DNA from: Verrucomicrobiota bacterium
GTDB lineage: Bacteria > Verrucomicrobiota > Verrucomicrobiia > Opitutales > Opitutaceae
Assembly: GCA_030601755.1 (NCBI GenBank)
Contig: JAUWBF010000032.1
Span: 1 to 36,536 of the forward strand
Reading direction: 5' to 3'
Length of the DNA: 36,536 nucleotides
Both the position numbers and the translations under genes were made by a program. The notes under the pieces were generated by a model. That model was not told the origin of the DNA, made no database searches, and saw only the letters and a program-made list of their open reading frames with translations. Of the stretch, positions 1-6,669 are shown one piece after another; the first letter of the stretch is position 1, and each line of letters opens with the position of its first letter.

Positions 1-1
1 C

Positions 2-94
2 TTCGAATGGATCGAGGCCTTCTACAACCTGCGCCGCCGCCACTCTTCAATCGGCAACCTTTCGCCGATTGACTTCGAAAACCTGAAAAACTGA
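2..94 (+). mobile_element. IS3-family transposase (OrfB), C-terminal end only
   Basis: The frame is open from the window edge to a TGA at 92-94 and gives 30 residues beginning FEWIEAFYN and ending SPIDFENLKN. This is the characteristic C-terminus of IS3-family OrfB integrases, downstream of the last catalytic Glu of the DDE domain: an aromatic-rich helix, then RRRHSSIGNLSP. The rest lies upstream of the window. After the stop, about 45 nt remain (95 to about 140) that plausibly hold the right end of the element; the glycosylase reading frame resumes at about 142. The exact terminus cannot be fixed without the left end or a reference copy. Confidence 0.85.
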
Positions 95-141
95 AAACTA
101 TCCCGCTGCGCACCAAGTCCACTTTTCGAGGGCAATCCCAC

Positions 142-366
142 GGGGTGGGGGAGAAGGTGGCCGACTGCGTGTTGCTCTTCGGCGGGGGCAAGCTGGAGGC
201 GTTTCCCGTGGACACGTGGATCATCAAGGTCATGAGCCGCCACTACGGGCTCGACGGCTGGAGCCCGGCGCAGGTGGCCCACTTCGGCCGCGCGCACTTC
301 GGCGCGAGCGCAGGTCTGGCGCAGCAGTTCCTCTTCGCGTGGGAGCGGGCGCAGGGGCGGGGTTGA
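142..366 (+). pseudogene. 8-oxoguanine DNA glycosylase-type (HhH-GPD) fragment, 5' part lost
   Basis: The frame encodes GVGEKVADCVLLFGGGK followed by AFPVDTWI and an alpha-helical C-terminus, stopping at TGA 364-366. In OGG1-type glycosylases the hairpin GVGxK holds the catalytic lysine (K249 in human OGG1) and the VPVD segment holds the catalytic aspartate; both are present here. Everything upstream, about two-thirds of a normal 280-320 aa protein including the OGG N-terminal domain and most of the HhH-GPD core, is absent. The frame becomes recognisable at 142, about 47 nt after the transposase stop, so an IS insertion into the gene is the simplest explanation. A GTG at 145 could initiate a 73-residue peptide, but such a fragment should not work as a glycosylase. 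Confidence 0.8.
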
Positions 367-381
367 GGCGTGGTCGCCGTT

Positions 382-411
382 CGTGGCACAGGCATTCCTG
401 CCTGTGCCACG
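382..411. repeat. Perfect 13-bp-stem hairpin, TTCC loop (variable-stem family)
   Basis: Positions 382-394 pair perfectly with 399-411 around the loop TTCC. The centre CATTCCTG recurs in hairpins with unrelated stems at 2624-2645 and 32465-32486, and with the reverse-complement loop at 2680-2701 and 12860-12881. It lies between the convergent glycosylase remnant and the transglutaminase gene. There is no T-tract, so it is not a classical intrinsic terminator, though it could block readthrough or protect mRNA ends. Confidence 0.85.
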
Positions 412-426
412 TGCCGCCGCTACGTT

Positions 427-1302
427 TCACACCCGCTGCATGTGCACCGCGACGGAGAGCTTTTCGGTATGGGTGCCCTTGAAGACGCCACGGGTGGGCG
501 TGCTGTCGAGGTAGTCGCGGCCGGAGGCGACAAACACATGGCGTTCGCCGGCCACGCAGTCGTTGGTCGGGTCGAGCGGCCACCAAAAGCCGCCGGGCAA
601 AAACACCTCGACCCACGCATGGCTCTCACTCGCGCCGATGAGCTTGGGGGCCTTGGCGGCCTCGGAGGCGAGGCGTTGCGTCTCCGTTTCGATGTAGCCG
701 GCCACGTAGCGGCAGGGGATCTCCGCCGAGCGCAGCACCGCGATCATCACCTGCGCGAAGTCCTGGCACACGCCGGCCTTTTGCTGGAGCACGGTGGTCA
801 CGGGCGTGTCGATGCGCGTGGAGCCGGGCTTGTAGGCGAGGTTGACCTTGATCCAGTGGTTGAGCCGCAGGAGCGATTCGCCGAGCGGCTGGGCGGGCTT
901 GAAGAGCTTGTTGGCCAGCCGATGCACGGGCTCCGACATGGGGATGGCCGGCGACGGCATCAGGTATTCGAAGAGCTTCAGCCGTTCGCTGCGGTAGATC
1001 TGGCGCGCCTCCGAGATGCTGATGTCGAGCGCGGCCGCGGGCGGGGGCACGTCGAACGTCTCCACCTCGGACACGCTTTCGAGCAGCAGCGAGCGGTGGC
1101 GATGCACGATCGAGAGCGCCTCCACGGTGTTGCCGAAGTAGTCGGTGTAGGTGTGGATCTTGCCGTCGGGCCGCGACACCAGCTCGCGCGAGATCAGCCG
1201 CTGGTGGTTGTCGGTGACCGGCGTCAGCCGCGCCTCCATGAACGACTCCGAGGCCGTGCCGGCGTAAGCGTAGAGCGTGCGATGCCTGATCTGAAAACGC
1301 AT
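427..1302 (-). CDS. Transglutaminase-like cysteine protease family protein
   Basis: A 291-residue protein starting MRFQIRHRTLYAY, the typical opening of the N-terminal domain found on many bacterial transglutaminase-like proteins. The papain-like triad is visible in the C-terminal half: Cys in GVCQDFAQ, His in ESHAWVEVF and Asp in PLDPTND. There is no signal peptide, so a cytoplasmic location is likely. ATG at 1302 is preferred to longer in-frame starts because homology begins at MRFQ and GAGGGG lies about 6-10 nt upstream. In other bacteria such genes often sit beside alpha-E or circularly permuted ATP-grasp proteins in peptide-ligation clusters; no such partner is here. The substrate is unknown: peptidase, cross-linker or amidase are all possible. 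Confidence 0.85.
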   Translation of the reverse strand: MRFQIRHRTLYAYAGTASESFMEARLTPVTDNHQRLISRELVSRPDGKIHTYTDYFGNTVEALSIVHRHRSLLLESVSEVETFDVPPPAAALDISISEARQIYRSERLKLFEYLMPSPAIPMSEPVHRLANKLFKPAQPLGESLLRLNHWIKVNLAYKPGSTRIDTPVTTVLQQKAGVCQDFAQVMIAVLRSAEIPCRYVAGYIETETQRLASEAAKAPKLIGASESHAWVEVFLPGGFWWPLDPTNDCVAGERHVFVASGRDYLDSTPTRGVFKGTHTEKLSVAVHMQRV

Positions 1303-1523
1303 GGGTCCCCTCGTCGGCGCGTCCTCAACTCCGTCCGGTGCCGGCACGCGGATGCCGGGCAAGGCTGGGGGAACGGAATGAATCGGCTCGCATAAAAGGG
1401 CACGCTGAGCGGCGCGACGTTGGCTGGCAATCGGGGAAACGCATCGTCGCGCCACTACGCAAGTCGCATGCCTGCGCGCTGGGTTGACAGGCGTTCGTGT
1501 CTCGGCGATTCTGGCCAACCGCC
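1303..1523. promoter_or_regulatory. Divergent promoter region, transglutaminase gene / ribB
   Basis: This 221-nt gap separates divergent genes. A perfect -35 hexamer TTGACA lies at 1484-1489, followed 17 nt later by a weak -10 candidate GATTCT at 1507-1512, which would leave a very short ribB leader. I looked for the conserved segments of an FMN (RFN) riboswitch, common upstream of rib genes, and did not find them. The promoter call is tentative because -10 matches only 3 of 6 consensus positions. Confidence 0.3.
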
Positions 1524-2618
1524 ATGGGCACCGACTCCTCCAATCCCTTTGATCCGGTTGATGAAGCCATCCAGGACATCGCCGCCGGCAAGCTCGTGAT
1601 CGTCACCGACGACGAGGGCCGTGAAAACGAGGGCGACCTCGTCATGGCCGCCTCCAAGGCCACCGCCGAGAACGTCAACATGATGATCCGCCACGCCCGC
1701 GGCCTGATCTGCGTGCCCACCACCGGCGCCCAGCTCAAGCGCCTCGGCATCAATCCCATGGTGCAGGAAAACCGCGAGTCGCACCGCACTGCCTTCACCG
1801 TCTCGGTCGACGCCACCGACGGCATCACCACCGGCATCAGCGCCTACGACCGCTACAAGACGATCTCGATCCTCGCCAACCCCGACGCCCGTCCCGAGGA
1901 GCTCGTGCAGCCCGGCCACATCTTCCCGCTGCGCGCCCGCGACGGCGGCGTGCTCGAGCGTGCCGGCCACACCGAGGCTGCGGTCGACCTTTCCCTGCTC
2001 GCCGGCCAGCACCCGAGCGCAGTCATTTGCGAGATCCTCAACGATGACGGCACCATGGCGCGCCTGCCGGAGCTGTTGAAGTTTAAGCAGCAGTTCGGCC
2101 TCAAGATGATCTCGATCGCCTCGCTGATCGAGTATCGCCACCGCCGCGAGCGCCTCGTCGAGTGCGTCTGCACGCGCCCCTTCGCCAGCGAGTTCGGCGA
2201 CTTCCAGCTGCACGTCTTCCGCAGCAAGGTCGACAACCGCCACCACCTCGCCTTCACCCTCGGCGAACTCGGCCCCGAGCCCACCCTCGTGCGCGTGCAC
2301 AGCGAGAACCTCCTCAGCGACGTCTTTCGCCTGCGCGGCGCCGACGGCCACCTGCAACTGCCCGCCGCCATGCAGGCCATCGCCGCCGCCGGCCGCGGCG
2401 TCGTCCTCTACATGGAGCACGCCCAGGGCGGCGCGCAGATCATCAAGGCCCTCGACGACGACCAGCACACCCGCATGTCCTTCCGCGACTACGGCACGGG
2501 CGCGCAGATCCTCGTCGCCCTCGGCCTCTCGCGCATCCGCCTGCTGACCAACAAGCCCCGCAAGGTCGTCGGCCTCGACGGCTACGGCCTGGAGATCGTC
2601 GAACAAGTCAGCCTGTAA
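1524..2618 (+). CDS. ribB: 3,4-dihydroxy-2-butanone 4-phosphate synthase with degenerate GTP cyclohydrolase II domain
   Basis: 364 residues. The N-terminal 200 are a complete RibB domain that makes 3,4-dihydroxy-2-butanone 4-phosphate from ribulose 5-phosphate for riboflavin synthesis: DDEGRENEGD at 29-38, HARGLICVP, HRTAFTVSVD, GITTGISAYDR and ERAGHTEAAVDL are all present. The C-terminal part aligns with GTP cyclohydrolase II but is inactivated: the zinc-cysteine segment that in E. coli RibA reads HSEC...RCDCG is HSEN...RGADG here, and the catalytic RQEGRxIGL segment is YMEHAQGGAQII. All three zinc cysteines are therefore gone, and only RibB activity is expected. ATG at 1524 is chosen over GTG at 1497, which only adds residues lying before the conserved domain. 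ribH and nusB follow, an arrangement common in bacteria. Confidence 0.93.
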   Translation: MGTDSSNPFDPVDEAIQDIAAGKLVIVTDDEGRENEGDLVMAASKATAENVNMMIRHARGLICVPTTGAQLKRLGINPMVQENRESHRTAFTVSVDATDGITTGISAYDRYKTISILANPDARPEELVQPGHIFPLRARDGGVLERAGHTEAAVDLSLLAGQHPSAVICEILNDDGTMARLPELLKFKQQFGLKMISIASLIEYRHRRERLVECVCTRPFASEFGDFQLHVFRSKVDNRHHLAFTLGELGPEPTLVRVHSENLLSDVFRLRGADGHLQLPAAMQAIAAAGRGVVLYMEHAQGGAQIIKALDDDQHTRMSFRDYGTGAQILVALGLSRIRLLTNKPRKVVGLDGYGLEIVEQVSL

Positions 2619-2706
2619 ACGGAGAACGGACATTCCTGTCCGTTCCTTTCGTGGGCGTGCGCGCGCTTGGCTTCGGCACGAGCGGACAGGAATGTCCGTT
2701 CTCCGT
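2619..2706. repeat. REPIN-like inverted doublet of TTCC-loop hairpins
   Basis: A perfect 24-nt inverted repeat (2619-2642 and 2683-2706) is separated by 40 nt. Each arm itself contains a hairpin: 2624-2632 pairs with 2637-2645 around TTCC, and the mirror copy at 2680-2701 has loop GGAA. The loop core matches the hairpins at 382-411, 12860-12881 and 32465-32486, but the stem sequence (GAACGGACA) is different. The element lies immediately after the ribB stop in the ribB-ribH gap. Confidence 0.9.
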
Positions 2707-2795
2707 CTCTTCGCCCGCCCTCCATTCCGCCGCCCCGTGGAAAATGGGTTGCGGCCCCGCGTCGCGGGCGGCACATCTTGCGGTCCTTCTTTGTC

Positions 2796-3269
2796 ATGAG
2801 CCTCGACGCGCCCAAGCCCACGGACATCAACGCAGCCGGATTCACCCTCGGCATCGTGGCCGCGCGCTACAATCCCGAGCTCGTCGACGCCCTCGTGGCC
2901 CAGGTCGCGGACACCTTTCGCGCCGCCGGCTGCACCGACCTCGCCATTCACCGCGTGCCCGGCTCGCACGAGCTGCCCACCGCCGCGCAGCTCCTGATCG
3001 AGTCGCGCCCCTTCGACGCCGTCGTCGCCCTCGGCGTGGTCATCCGCGGCGACACCATCCACTACGAACTCGTCTCCGAGGCCGCCACCAACGGCCTGCT
3101 GCGCGTCGCCCTCGACACCCGCGTGCCCGTCATCGCCGGCGTCGTCGCCGTCGAGAACCGCAAGCAGGCCGAGGACCGCTGCACCGGCCCCATCAACCGC
3201 GGCGCCGAGTTCGCCCGCGCCGCCCTCGAGATGGCCGCCCTCAAACGCACTCTTCCCAAACACCGATGA
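2796..3269 (+). CDS. ribH: 6,7-dimethyl-8-ribityllumazine synthase
   Basis: 157 residues of the lumazine synthase family, which condenses the RibB product with 5-amino-6-ribitylaminouracil in the penultimate step of riboflavin synthesis. Family landmarks are VPGSHELP, GVVIRGDTIHYELV (substrate and phosphate binding) and the C-terminal NRGAEFARAALEMA. The length is usual for icosahedral or pentameric enzymes. ATG 2796 is selected because the conserved fold begins about 16 residues later; the in-frame upstream extension runs through the repeat and is Arg/Pro-rich, as expected of non-coding sequence. Its TGA overlaps the nusB ATG (ATGA at 3266-3269), implying translational coupling. Confidence 0.95.
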   Translation: MSLDAPKPTDINAAGFTLGIVAARYNPELVDALVAQVADTFRAAGCTDLAIHRVPGSHELPTAAQLLIESRPFDAVVALGVVIRGDTIHYELVSEAATNGLLRVALDTRVPVIAGVVAVENRKQAEDRCTGPINRGAEFARAALEMAALKRTLPKHR

Positions 3270-3715
3270 GCAAAGCCCTCTTCGCCCAGCGCCGCGACTG
3301 CCGCGTCGCCGCCATGCAATATCTCTACGCCTGGAGCATCAACGATCCGGCCAACCTGTCCGACGACCTGCGCGTCTTCTTCGAGGACAACTGCGAGCAT
3401 CCGCGCGACCACTACGCCTTCGCCGAGGAGCTCATCCAGGGCGTCATCCTCAACCAGTCTGAGGTTGACGGCCGCATCCGCGCGCTCGCCCACAACTGGG
3501 AGTTCGACCGCATCGCCAAGATCGACCTCGCCATCCTGCGCCTCGCCATCTTCGAGATGATCCATCGCAAGGACATCCCGCCGGTCGTCTCCATCAACGA
3601 GGCCATCGACCTCTCCAAGCAGTTCTCGAATCCCGACTCCAAGCGCTTTATCAACGGCATCCTCGACCGCCTGAAGGACCAGCTCGGCCGCGACGCCCGC
3701 AAGACCGAGGCGTGA
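3266..3715 (+). CDS. nusB: Transcription antitermination factor NusB
   Basis: 149 residues, all-alpha NusB fold. NusB joins NusE (S10) on boxA RNA to prevent premature termination, notably in rRNA operons. Typical features are an N-terminal RRDCRVAAMQYLYAW, the central WEFDRIAKIDLAILRLAIFEM, and the strongly conserved PPVVSINEAIDLSKQF followed by FINGILDRL. The start overlaps the ribH stop by four bases. The ribH-nusB order is widely conserved across bacteria. Confidence 0.95.
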   Translation: MSKALFAQRRDCRVAAMQYLYAWSINDPANLSDDLRVFFEDNCEHPRDHYAFAEELIQGVILNQSEVDGRIRALAHNWEFDRIAKIDLAILRLAIFEMIHRKDIPPVVSINEAIDLSKQFSNPDSKRFINGILDRLKDQLGRDARKTEA

Positions 3716-3726
3716 ACGGAACCGGA

Positions 3727-3913
3727 GTTTTAACGCAAAGGCGCAAAGACGCGGAGGCTCCCAAGTCAATGTTCCCGAAAGCCACACCCTTGCGTCCTTT
3801 GCTCCTTGGCGACTTTGCGTTAAAAAAATCCGTGGGGCTATCGCTGGTCGGCGACCGCGTCGAAGGGTCTGAAAACCTTTGCGATCTCCGCGCCTTCGCG
3901 TCTTTGCGTTAAG
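3727..3913. repeat. RCGCAAAG-octamer repeat element(s) between nusB and ftsY
   Basis: GTTTTAACGCAAAG at 3727-3740 continues as tandem octamers of the form RCGCAAAG and is answered by the inverted end CTTTGCGTTAAAA at 3813-3825. A second inverted copy runs at about 3876-3913 and ends CTTTGCGTTAA, only 4 nt before the ftsY ATG. Related elements are at 6085-6194, 28686-28865, 32170-32200 and, degenerate, at 32424-32458. The gap holds no other gene. Confidence 0.85.
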
Positions 3914-3917
3914 ACCC

Positions 3918-4865
3918 ATGTTCGGCCTGTTCAAAAAGTTTAAGGACGGTCTCTCGAAGACCTTCACCGCCATCGGCGACAAGACCCGCGGGCTCTTCGG
4001 CGGGCGCAAGATCGACGCCGCCTCGCTCGACGAGCTGGAGGAAGCGCTCTACACCGCCGACTTCGGGGTCGAGACCACCGAGGAAATCCTCGCCGAGATC
4101 AAGACCGCCTACCGCAAGGACCCCGAGCTCAAGGGCCGCCGTGCCGCCGAGATCGGCGCCAACGTGCTCACCCGCGTGCTCACCGGCAGCGAGGCCGAGC
4201 TCCGCGACGGCCTGCCCGTGCCCGCCGCGCTCCCTGCCGGCGAGACCGGCCCCACCGTCATCATCATGATCGGCGTCAACGGCTCGGGCAAAACGACGAC
4301 CACCGCCAAGCTCGCCTGGCTGCTCAAGCAGCGCGGCAAGTCCGTGCTGGTGGCCGCCGCCGACACCTTCCGCGCCGCCGCCGTCGAACAGCTCAAGAGC
4401 TGGGCCACCCGCCTCGACATCGAGATCGTCGCCAGCCACACCGGCGCCGATTCCGCCGCGCTCGCCTTCGACGCGCTGCAGGCCGCCAAGAGCCGCGGCC
4501 ACGACTACCTCATCATCGACACCGCCGGCCGCCTGCACACCAAGAGCAACCTCATGGAGGAGCTCGCGAAGATCCGCCGCGTGCTGCAAAAACTCCAGCC
4601 CTCGGCCCCGCACCACTCCTGGCTGGTCGTCGACGGCTCGCTCGGCAGCAACTCGATCGAGCAGGCCCGCGTGTTTCACAAAAACTTCGGCCTCACCGGC
4701 CTCGTCGTCACCAAGCTCGACGGCACCAGCCGCGGCGGCGCGGTCGTCGGCATCTGGCGCGAACTCAAGCTCCCCATCGCCTACGTCGGCCTCGGCGAAC
4801 AGCCCGACGACCTGCAACCCTTCGAGGCCGACAACTACGCCCGCGCCGTATTTGGTTTGGAATGA
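3918..4865 (+). CDS. ftsY: Signal recognition particle receptor FtsY
   Basis: 315 residues. FtsY is the SRP-GTPase that docks SRP-ribosome complexes at the inner membrane for co-translational insertion. A short basic/aromatic N-terminus (MFGLFKKFKDGL) replaces the long acidic A domain of E. coli FtsY. Then come the helical N domain and the G domain: P-loop GVNGSGKT at 119-126, DTFRAAAVEQL from 149, DTAGRLHTKSNLMEEL, TKLDGTSRGGAVVGI and the C-terminal GLGEQPDDLQPF. The start is fixed by homology. It has no recognisable Shine-Dalgarno sequence, because the octamer repeat runs to within 4 nt of ATG. Confidence 0.96.
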   Translation: MFGLFKKFKDGLSKTFTAIGDKTRGLFGGRKIDAASLDELEEALYTADFGVETTEEILAEIKTAYRKDPELKGRRAAEIGANVLTRVLTGSEAELRDGLPVPAALPAGETGPTVIIMIGVNGSGKTTTTAKLAWLLKQRGKSVLVAAADTFRAAAVEQLKSWATRLDIEIVASHTGADSAALAFDALQAAKSRGHDYLIIDTAGRLHTKSNLMEELAKIRRVLQKLQPSAPHHSWLVVDGSLGSNSIEQARVFHKNFGLTGLVVTKLDGTSRGGAVVGIWRELKLPIAYVGLGEQPDDLQPFEADNYARAVFGLE

Positions 4866-4912
4866 CAAGGTGGACCGTGACCTCCGGGCGCGGTCGGCAG
4901 GCTGATGGTTTT

Positions 4913-5061
4913 AGAGTATTTAAAATAAAGTCGTAGCCGTTTTGGGTGGAGCGGCTTGTCCCCAAGACGCTCGTTTGACGTGATGAACGTCTCCCGAACG
5001 CGTTGAGGACAACGCGTTCCACCTTCAAACAAAGCGGCTACAGTTTTATTTTAAACGCTCT
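4913..5061. repeat. 149-nt palindromic element, related copy at 16639-16701
   Basis: The element lies between convergent ftsY and the lipoprotein gene. Its ends are imperfect inverted repeats (AGAGTATTTAAAATAAA against 5043-5061), followed inward by GTAGCCG (4933-4939) and CGGCTAC (5035-5041), the same GTAG/CTAC bracket as the doublets at 12735 and 26765. Inside is a 9-bp hairpin, 4996-5004 with 5011-5019, around GAGGAC. A 32-nt block (4952-4983) is repeated identically, inverted, at 16639-16670. The remainder of this 273-nt gap shows no gene. Confidence 0.8.
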
Positions 5062-5087
5062 GGACGGCGCTCGGAGATCGCCGTCCA
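5061..5087. repeat. 9-bp-stem hairpin
   Basis: TGGACGGCG (5061-5069) pairs with CGCCGTCCA (5079-5087) around a 9-nt loop. It directly follows the palindromic element at 4913-5061 in the same convergent gap and may help terminate transcription from either side. No T-tract follows. Confidence 0.6.
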
Positions 5088-5138
5088 CCCAAAGAGGCTG
5101 CGGCATTATTAAAACGCGTGGCGCGGTCCCGTCGCCAA

Positions 5139-5450
5139 TCACTGCCGGGCCGCGTTGAGCGCGGCCCGGTCGTAGACCACGCCCTCCACGAAGCCCTTGT
5201 AGGCGCTCTCCTTCACGGTCATCGGCGGGTATTCGCGGCCCGACTCGACGCCCTTGAAGAACACCTCGTATTTGGGGTCGATGCGCTTCTTGATCGGATG
5301 CCCGAAGCGGTCGCACTCGCCGGTGTTCACCAGCTCGCCCTGCGTGTAGGTCTTGGTCAGCACCTTGTAATGGAAGTCGGGCTTCTCCGACCGGTCGCAA
5401 CCGGCGAGGAGCAGGAGTCCGCAGCAGAGCATGATCAGGCGCGCCAACAT
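5139..5450 (-). CDS. Small predicted lipoprotein, function unknown
   Basis: 103 residues beginning MLARLIMLCCGLLLLAGC, a lipoprotein signal peptide with a good lipobox (LLAG before Cys18). The protein is therefore expected to be lipidated and membrane-anchored on the periplasmic side. The mature part is charged (DFHYKVLTKTYTQGELV, RIDPKYEVFFKGVESG) and matches no family I recognise. It lies 74 nt downstream of the FKBP isomerase gene on the same strand, so the two may be co-transcribed. ATG at 5450 gives the complete signal peptide; no clear Shine-Dalgarno sequence is seen. Confidence 0.75.
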   Translation of the reverse strand: MLARLIMLCCGLLLLAGCDRSEKPDFHYKVLTKTYTQGELVNTGECDRFGHPIKKRIDPKYEVFFKGVESGREYPPMTVKESAYKGFVEGVVYDRAALNAARQ

Positions 5451-5524
5451 GCGTAAGTTCTGAACAAAACGTAAAATGGGCGTCAAGCCTTCCGCCAGCC
5501 CGCCCAAATGACGTTTGCGCGGGC

Positions 5525-6058
5525 TTACTTGAACTCCAGCAGCTCGATGTCGAAGACCAGCGTGGCGCGCGGGGGGATCTTGCCGCGGATGCCCTTGGGG
5601 CCGTAAGCCAGCCAGTAGGGGATGATCAGCGTGCGTTTTTCGCCCGCGGTCATGTCCATGATGGCAAGATCCCAGCCGGCGATGACCTTGTTTTCGCCGA
5701 CCACGAAGGTGAAGGGCGCGCCGTGGTCCGCCGAGCTGTCGAAGGGCGCGCCGTCGATGAACGTGCCGGTGTAGTGCACGGTGGCGAGCTGACCGCGGCG
5801 GGGCTTGGCCTCGCCGTCGCCCGGGCGGGTGATCACGTAGCGCATGCCGTCCGCGGTCTCGGCGGCGCCCGGCCAGCGGGCGGCGAGGACCGTCAGGTCG
5901 TGCGCGGACCACGGACGGGACTGGTCGGCGAGCGCCAGCCGCATGGCCGCGTTGATCGGCTCGCCGGGGTTCTTGCGGGCGAACATGCCGGAGCGCACCA
6001 CGATGGCGATGGTGGCGAGCACGACGCCGAGCAGGAGCAGATAGAAAAAGCTGCGCAT
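5525..6058 (-). CDS. FKBP-type peptidyl-prolyl cis-trans isomerase, membrane-anchored
   Basis: 177 residues. An N-terminal hydrophobic helix (about residues 4-22) anchors the protein, leaving an FKBP domain from about residue 85 in the periplasm. FKBP signatures are GQLATVHYTGTFIDGAPFDSS, FVVGENKVIAGWDLAI, MTAGEKRTLIIPYWLAYG and the terminal PPRATLVFDIELLEF. FKBPs catalyse proline isomerisation and often act as folding chaperones. The start at 6058 avoids a longer in-frame start whose extension is translated from the adjoining octamer repeat and is plainly spurious. The lipoprotein gene follows in the same direction. Confidence 0.92.
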   Translation of the reverse strand: MRSFFYLLLLGVVLATIAIVVRSGMFARKNPGEPINAAMRLALADQSRPWSAHDLTVLAARWPGAAETADGMRYVITRPGDGEAKPRRGQLATVHYTGTFIDGAPFDSSADHGAPFTFVVGENKVIAGWDLAIMDMTAGEKRTLIIPYWLAYGPKGIRGKIPPRATLVFDIELLEFK

Positions 6059-6084
6059 GGATTCGAGGGAGGGACGGAGGCGGA

Positions 6085-6194
6085 GTTTTAACGCAAAGGC
6101 GCGAAGGCGCAAAGGCCGCGGAGAAAATGAAGACGGATAGAACATCGCCAGAGACTCTTGGCGACCTCCGCGCCTTGGCGTCTCTGCGTTAAAA
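6085..6194. repeat. RCGCAAAG-octamer element, 110 nt, inverted ends
   Basis: GTTTTAACGCAAAG (6085-6098) begins a run of octamers with R-CGCRAAG spacing. The opposite end reads GTCTCTGCGTTAAAA in inverted orientation and closes at 6194. This is the compact version of the elements at 3727 and 28686. It fills the gap between ppnP and the FKBP gene, both on the minus strand, and no promoter stands out. Confidence 0.85.
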
Positions 6195-6214
6195 TCAGGC
6201 TGAACGAACTCGCC

Positions 6215-6550
6215 TCAGACCGCCGGCAGGAAGCTGCAGATGTATTCGCAGATGCCGTCGGCGACCTCGATGGTGAAGCCGGAGTTGCCCGCGACCTCAA
6301 AGAGGGTGCCGGCGGGGTAGGCGGTCGTGGTGGTCTGGCCGTCGAGGGTCACGCGGCAGGCGCCGGCGACGATCTCCATGCGCTCGGGGGCGCCGGTGCC
6401 GAAGTGGTAGGAGCCCGGGTAGATGAGGCCGAGGGTCGTCTTTGAGCCGTCGGTGGCGATGAGGGTGTGGCTGACGACCTTGCCGTCGAAGTAGATGTTG
6501 GCCTTGGTCAGCGCGGTGACGCCGTTGAACTGGGTCGGGATGGTGGACAT
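6215..6550 (-). CDS. ppnP: Pyrimidine/purine nucleoside phosphorylase PpnP (DUF1255)
   Basis: 111 residues, a single-domain cupin-like protein of the PpnP (formerly YaiE/DUF1255) family, which phosphorolyses a broad range of nucleosides to base and ribose 1-phosphate. Family features are NIYFDGKVVSH near the N-terminus, LGLIYPGSYHFGTGAPERMEI, the VTLDG turn, YPAGTLFEVAGNSGF and the closing CEYICSFL. The length is slightly above the 94 aa of the E. coli protein because of a short N-terminal extension. It is transcribed away from the small-protein/nucleotidyltransferase pair. Confidence 0.9.
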   Translation of the reverse strand: MSTIPTQFNGVTALTKANIYFDGKVVSHTLIATDGSKTTLGLIYPGSYHFGTGAPERMEIVAGACRVTLDGQTTTTAYPAGTLFEVAGNSGFTIEVADGICEYICSFLPAV

Positions 6551-6669
6551 GGTGGGTGTGAAAACGAGGGTCCAGCGTGAGCCGCGCGCCGCGCGGGTGT
6601 CGATGCGGGAGTTGCGCGGCGGGCAATTGAACTTGGCTGTGGTTTCCTCGCCGGGTAACTTGCACGCCT

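Noticed and set aside
1303-1523. FMN riboswitch ahead of ribB
   Set aside because: The conserved RFN core segments could not be found by eye on the plus strand.
1455-3263. 602-codon open frame on the minus strand across ribB and ribH
   Set aside because: It is antisense to two confidently identified genes; its translation is Gly/Ala/Val/Asp-rich, as produced by the complementary strand of GC-rich genes, and has no family features.
2162-3715. 517-codon plus-strand open frame ahead of NusB
   Set aside because: Only the last 149 residues (NusB) are real; the rest is an Arg/Pro-rich frame-shifted reading of ribB and ribH.
3727-3913. CRISPR-like array
   Set aside because: Repeat units are 8 nt and contiguous, without unique spacers of constant length, and arms are inverted; no cas genes are present.
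4866-5138. tRNA gene in the structured gap after ftsY
   Set aside because: The hairpins do not form a cloverleaf; there is no T-loop GTTCRANNC nor acceptor CCA arrangement.
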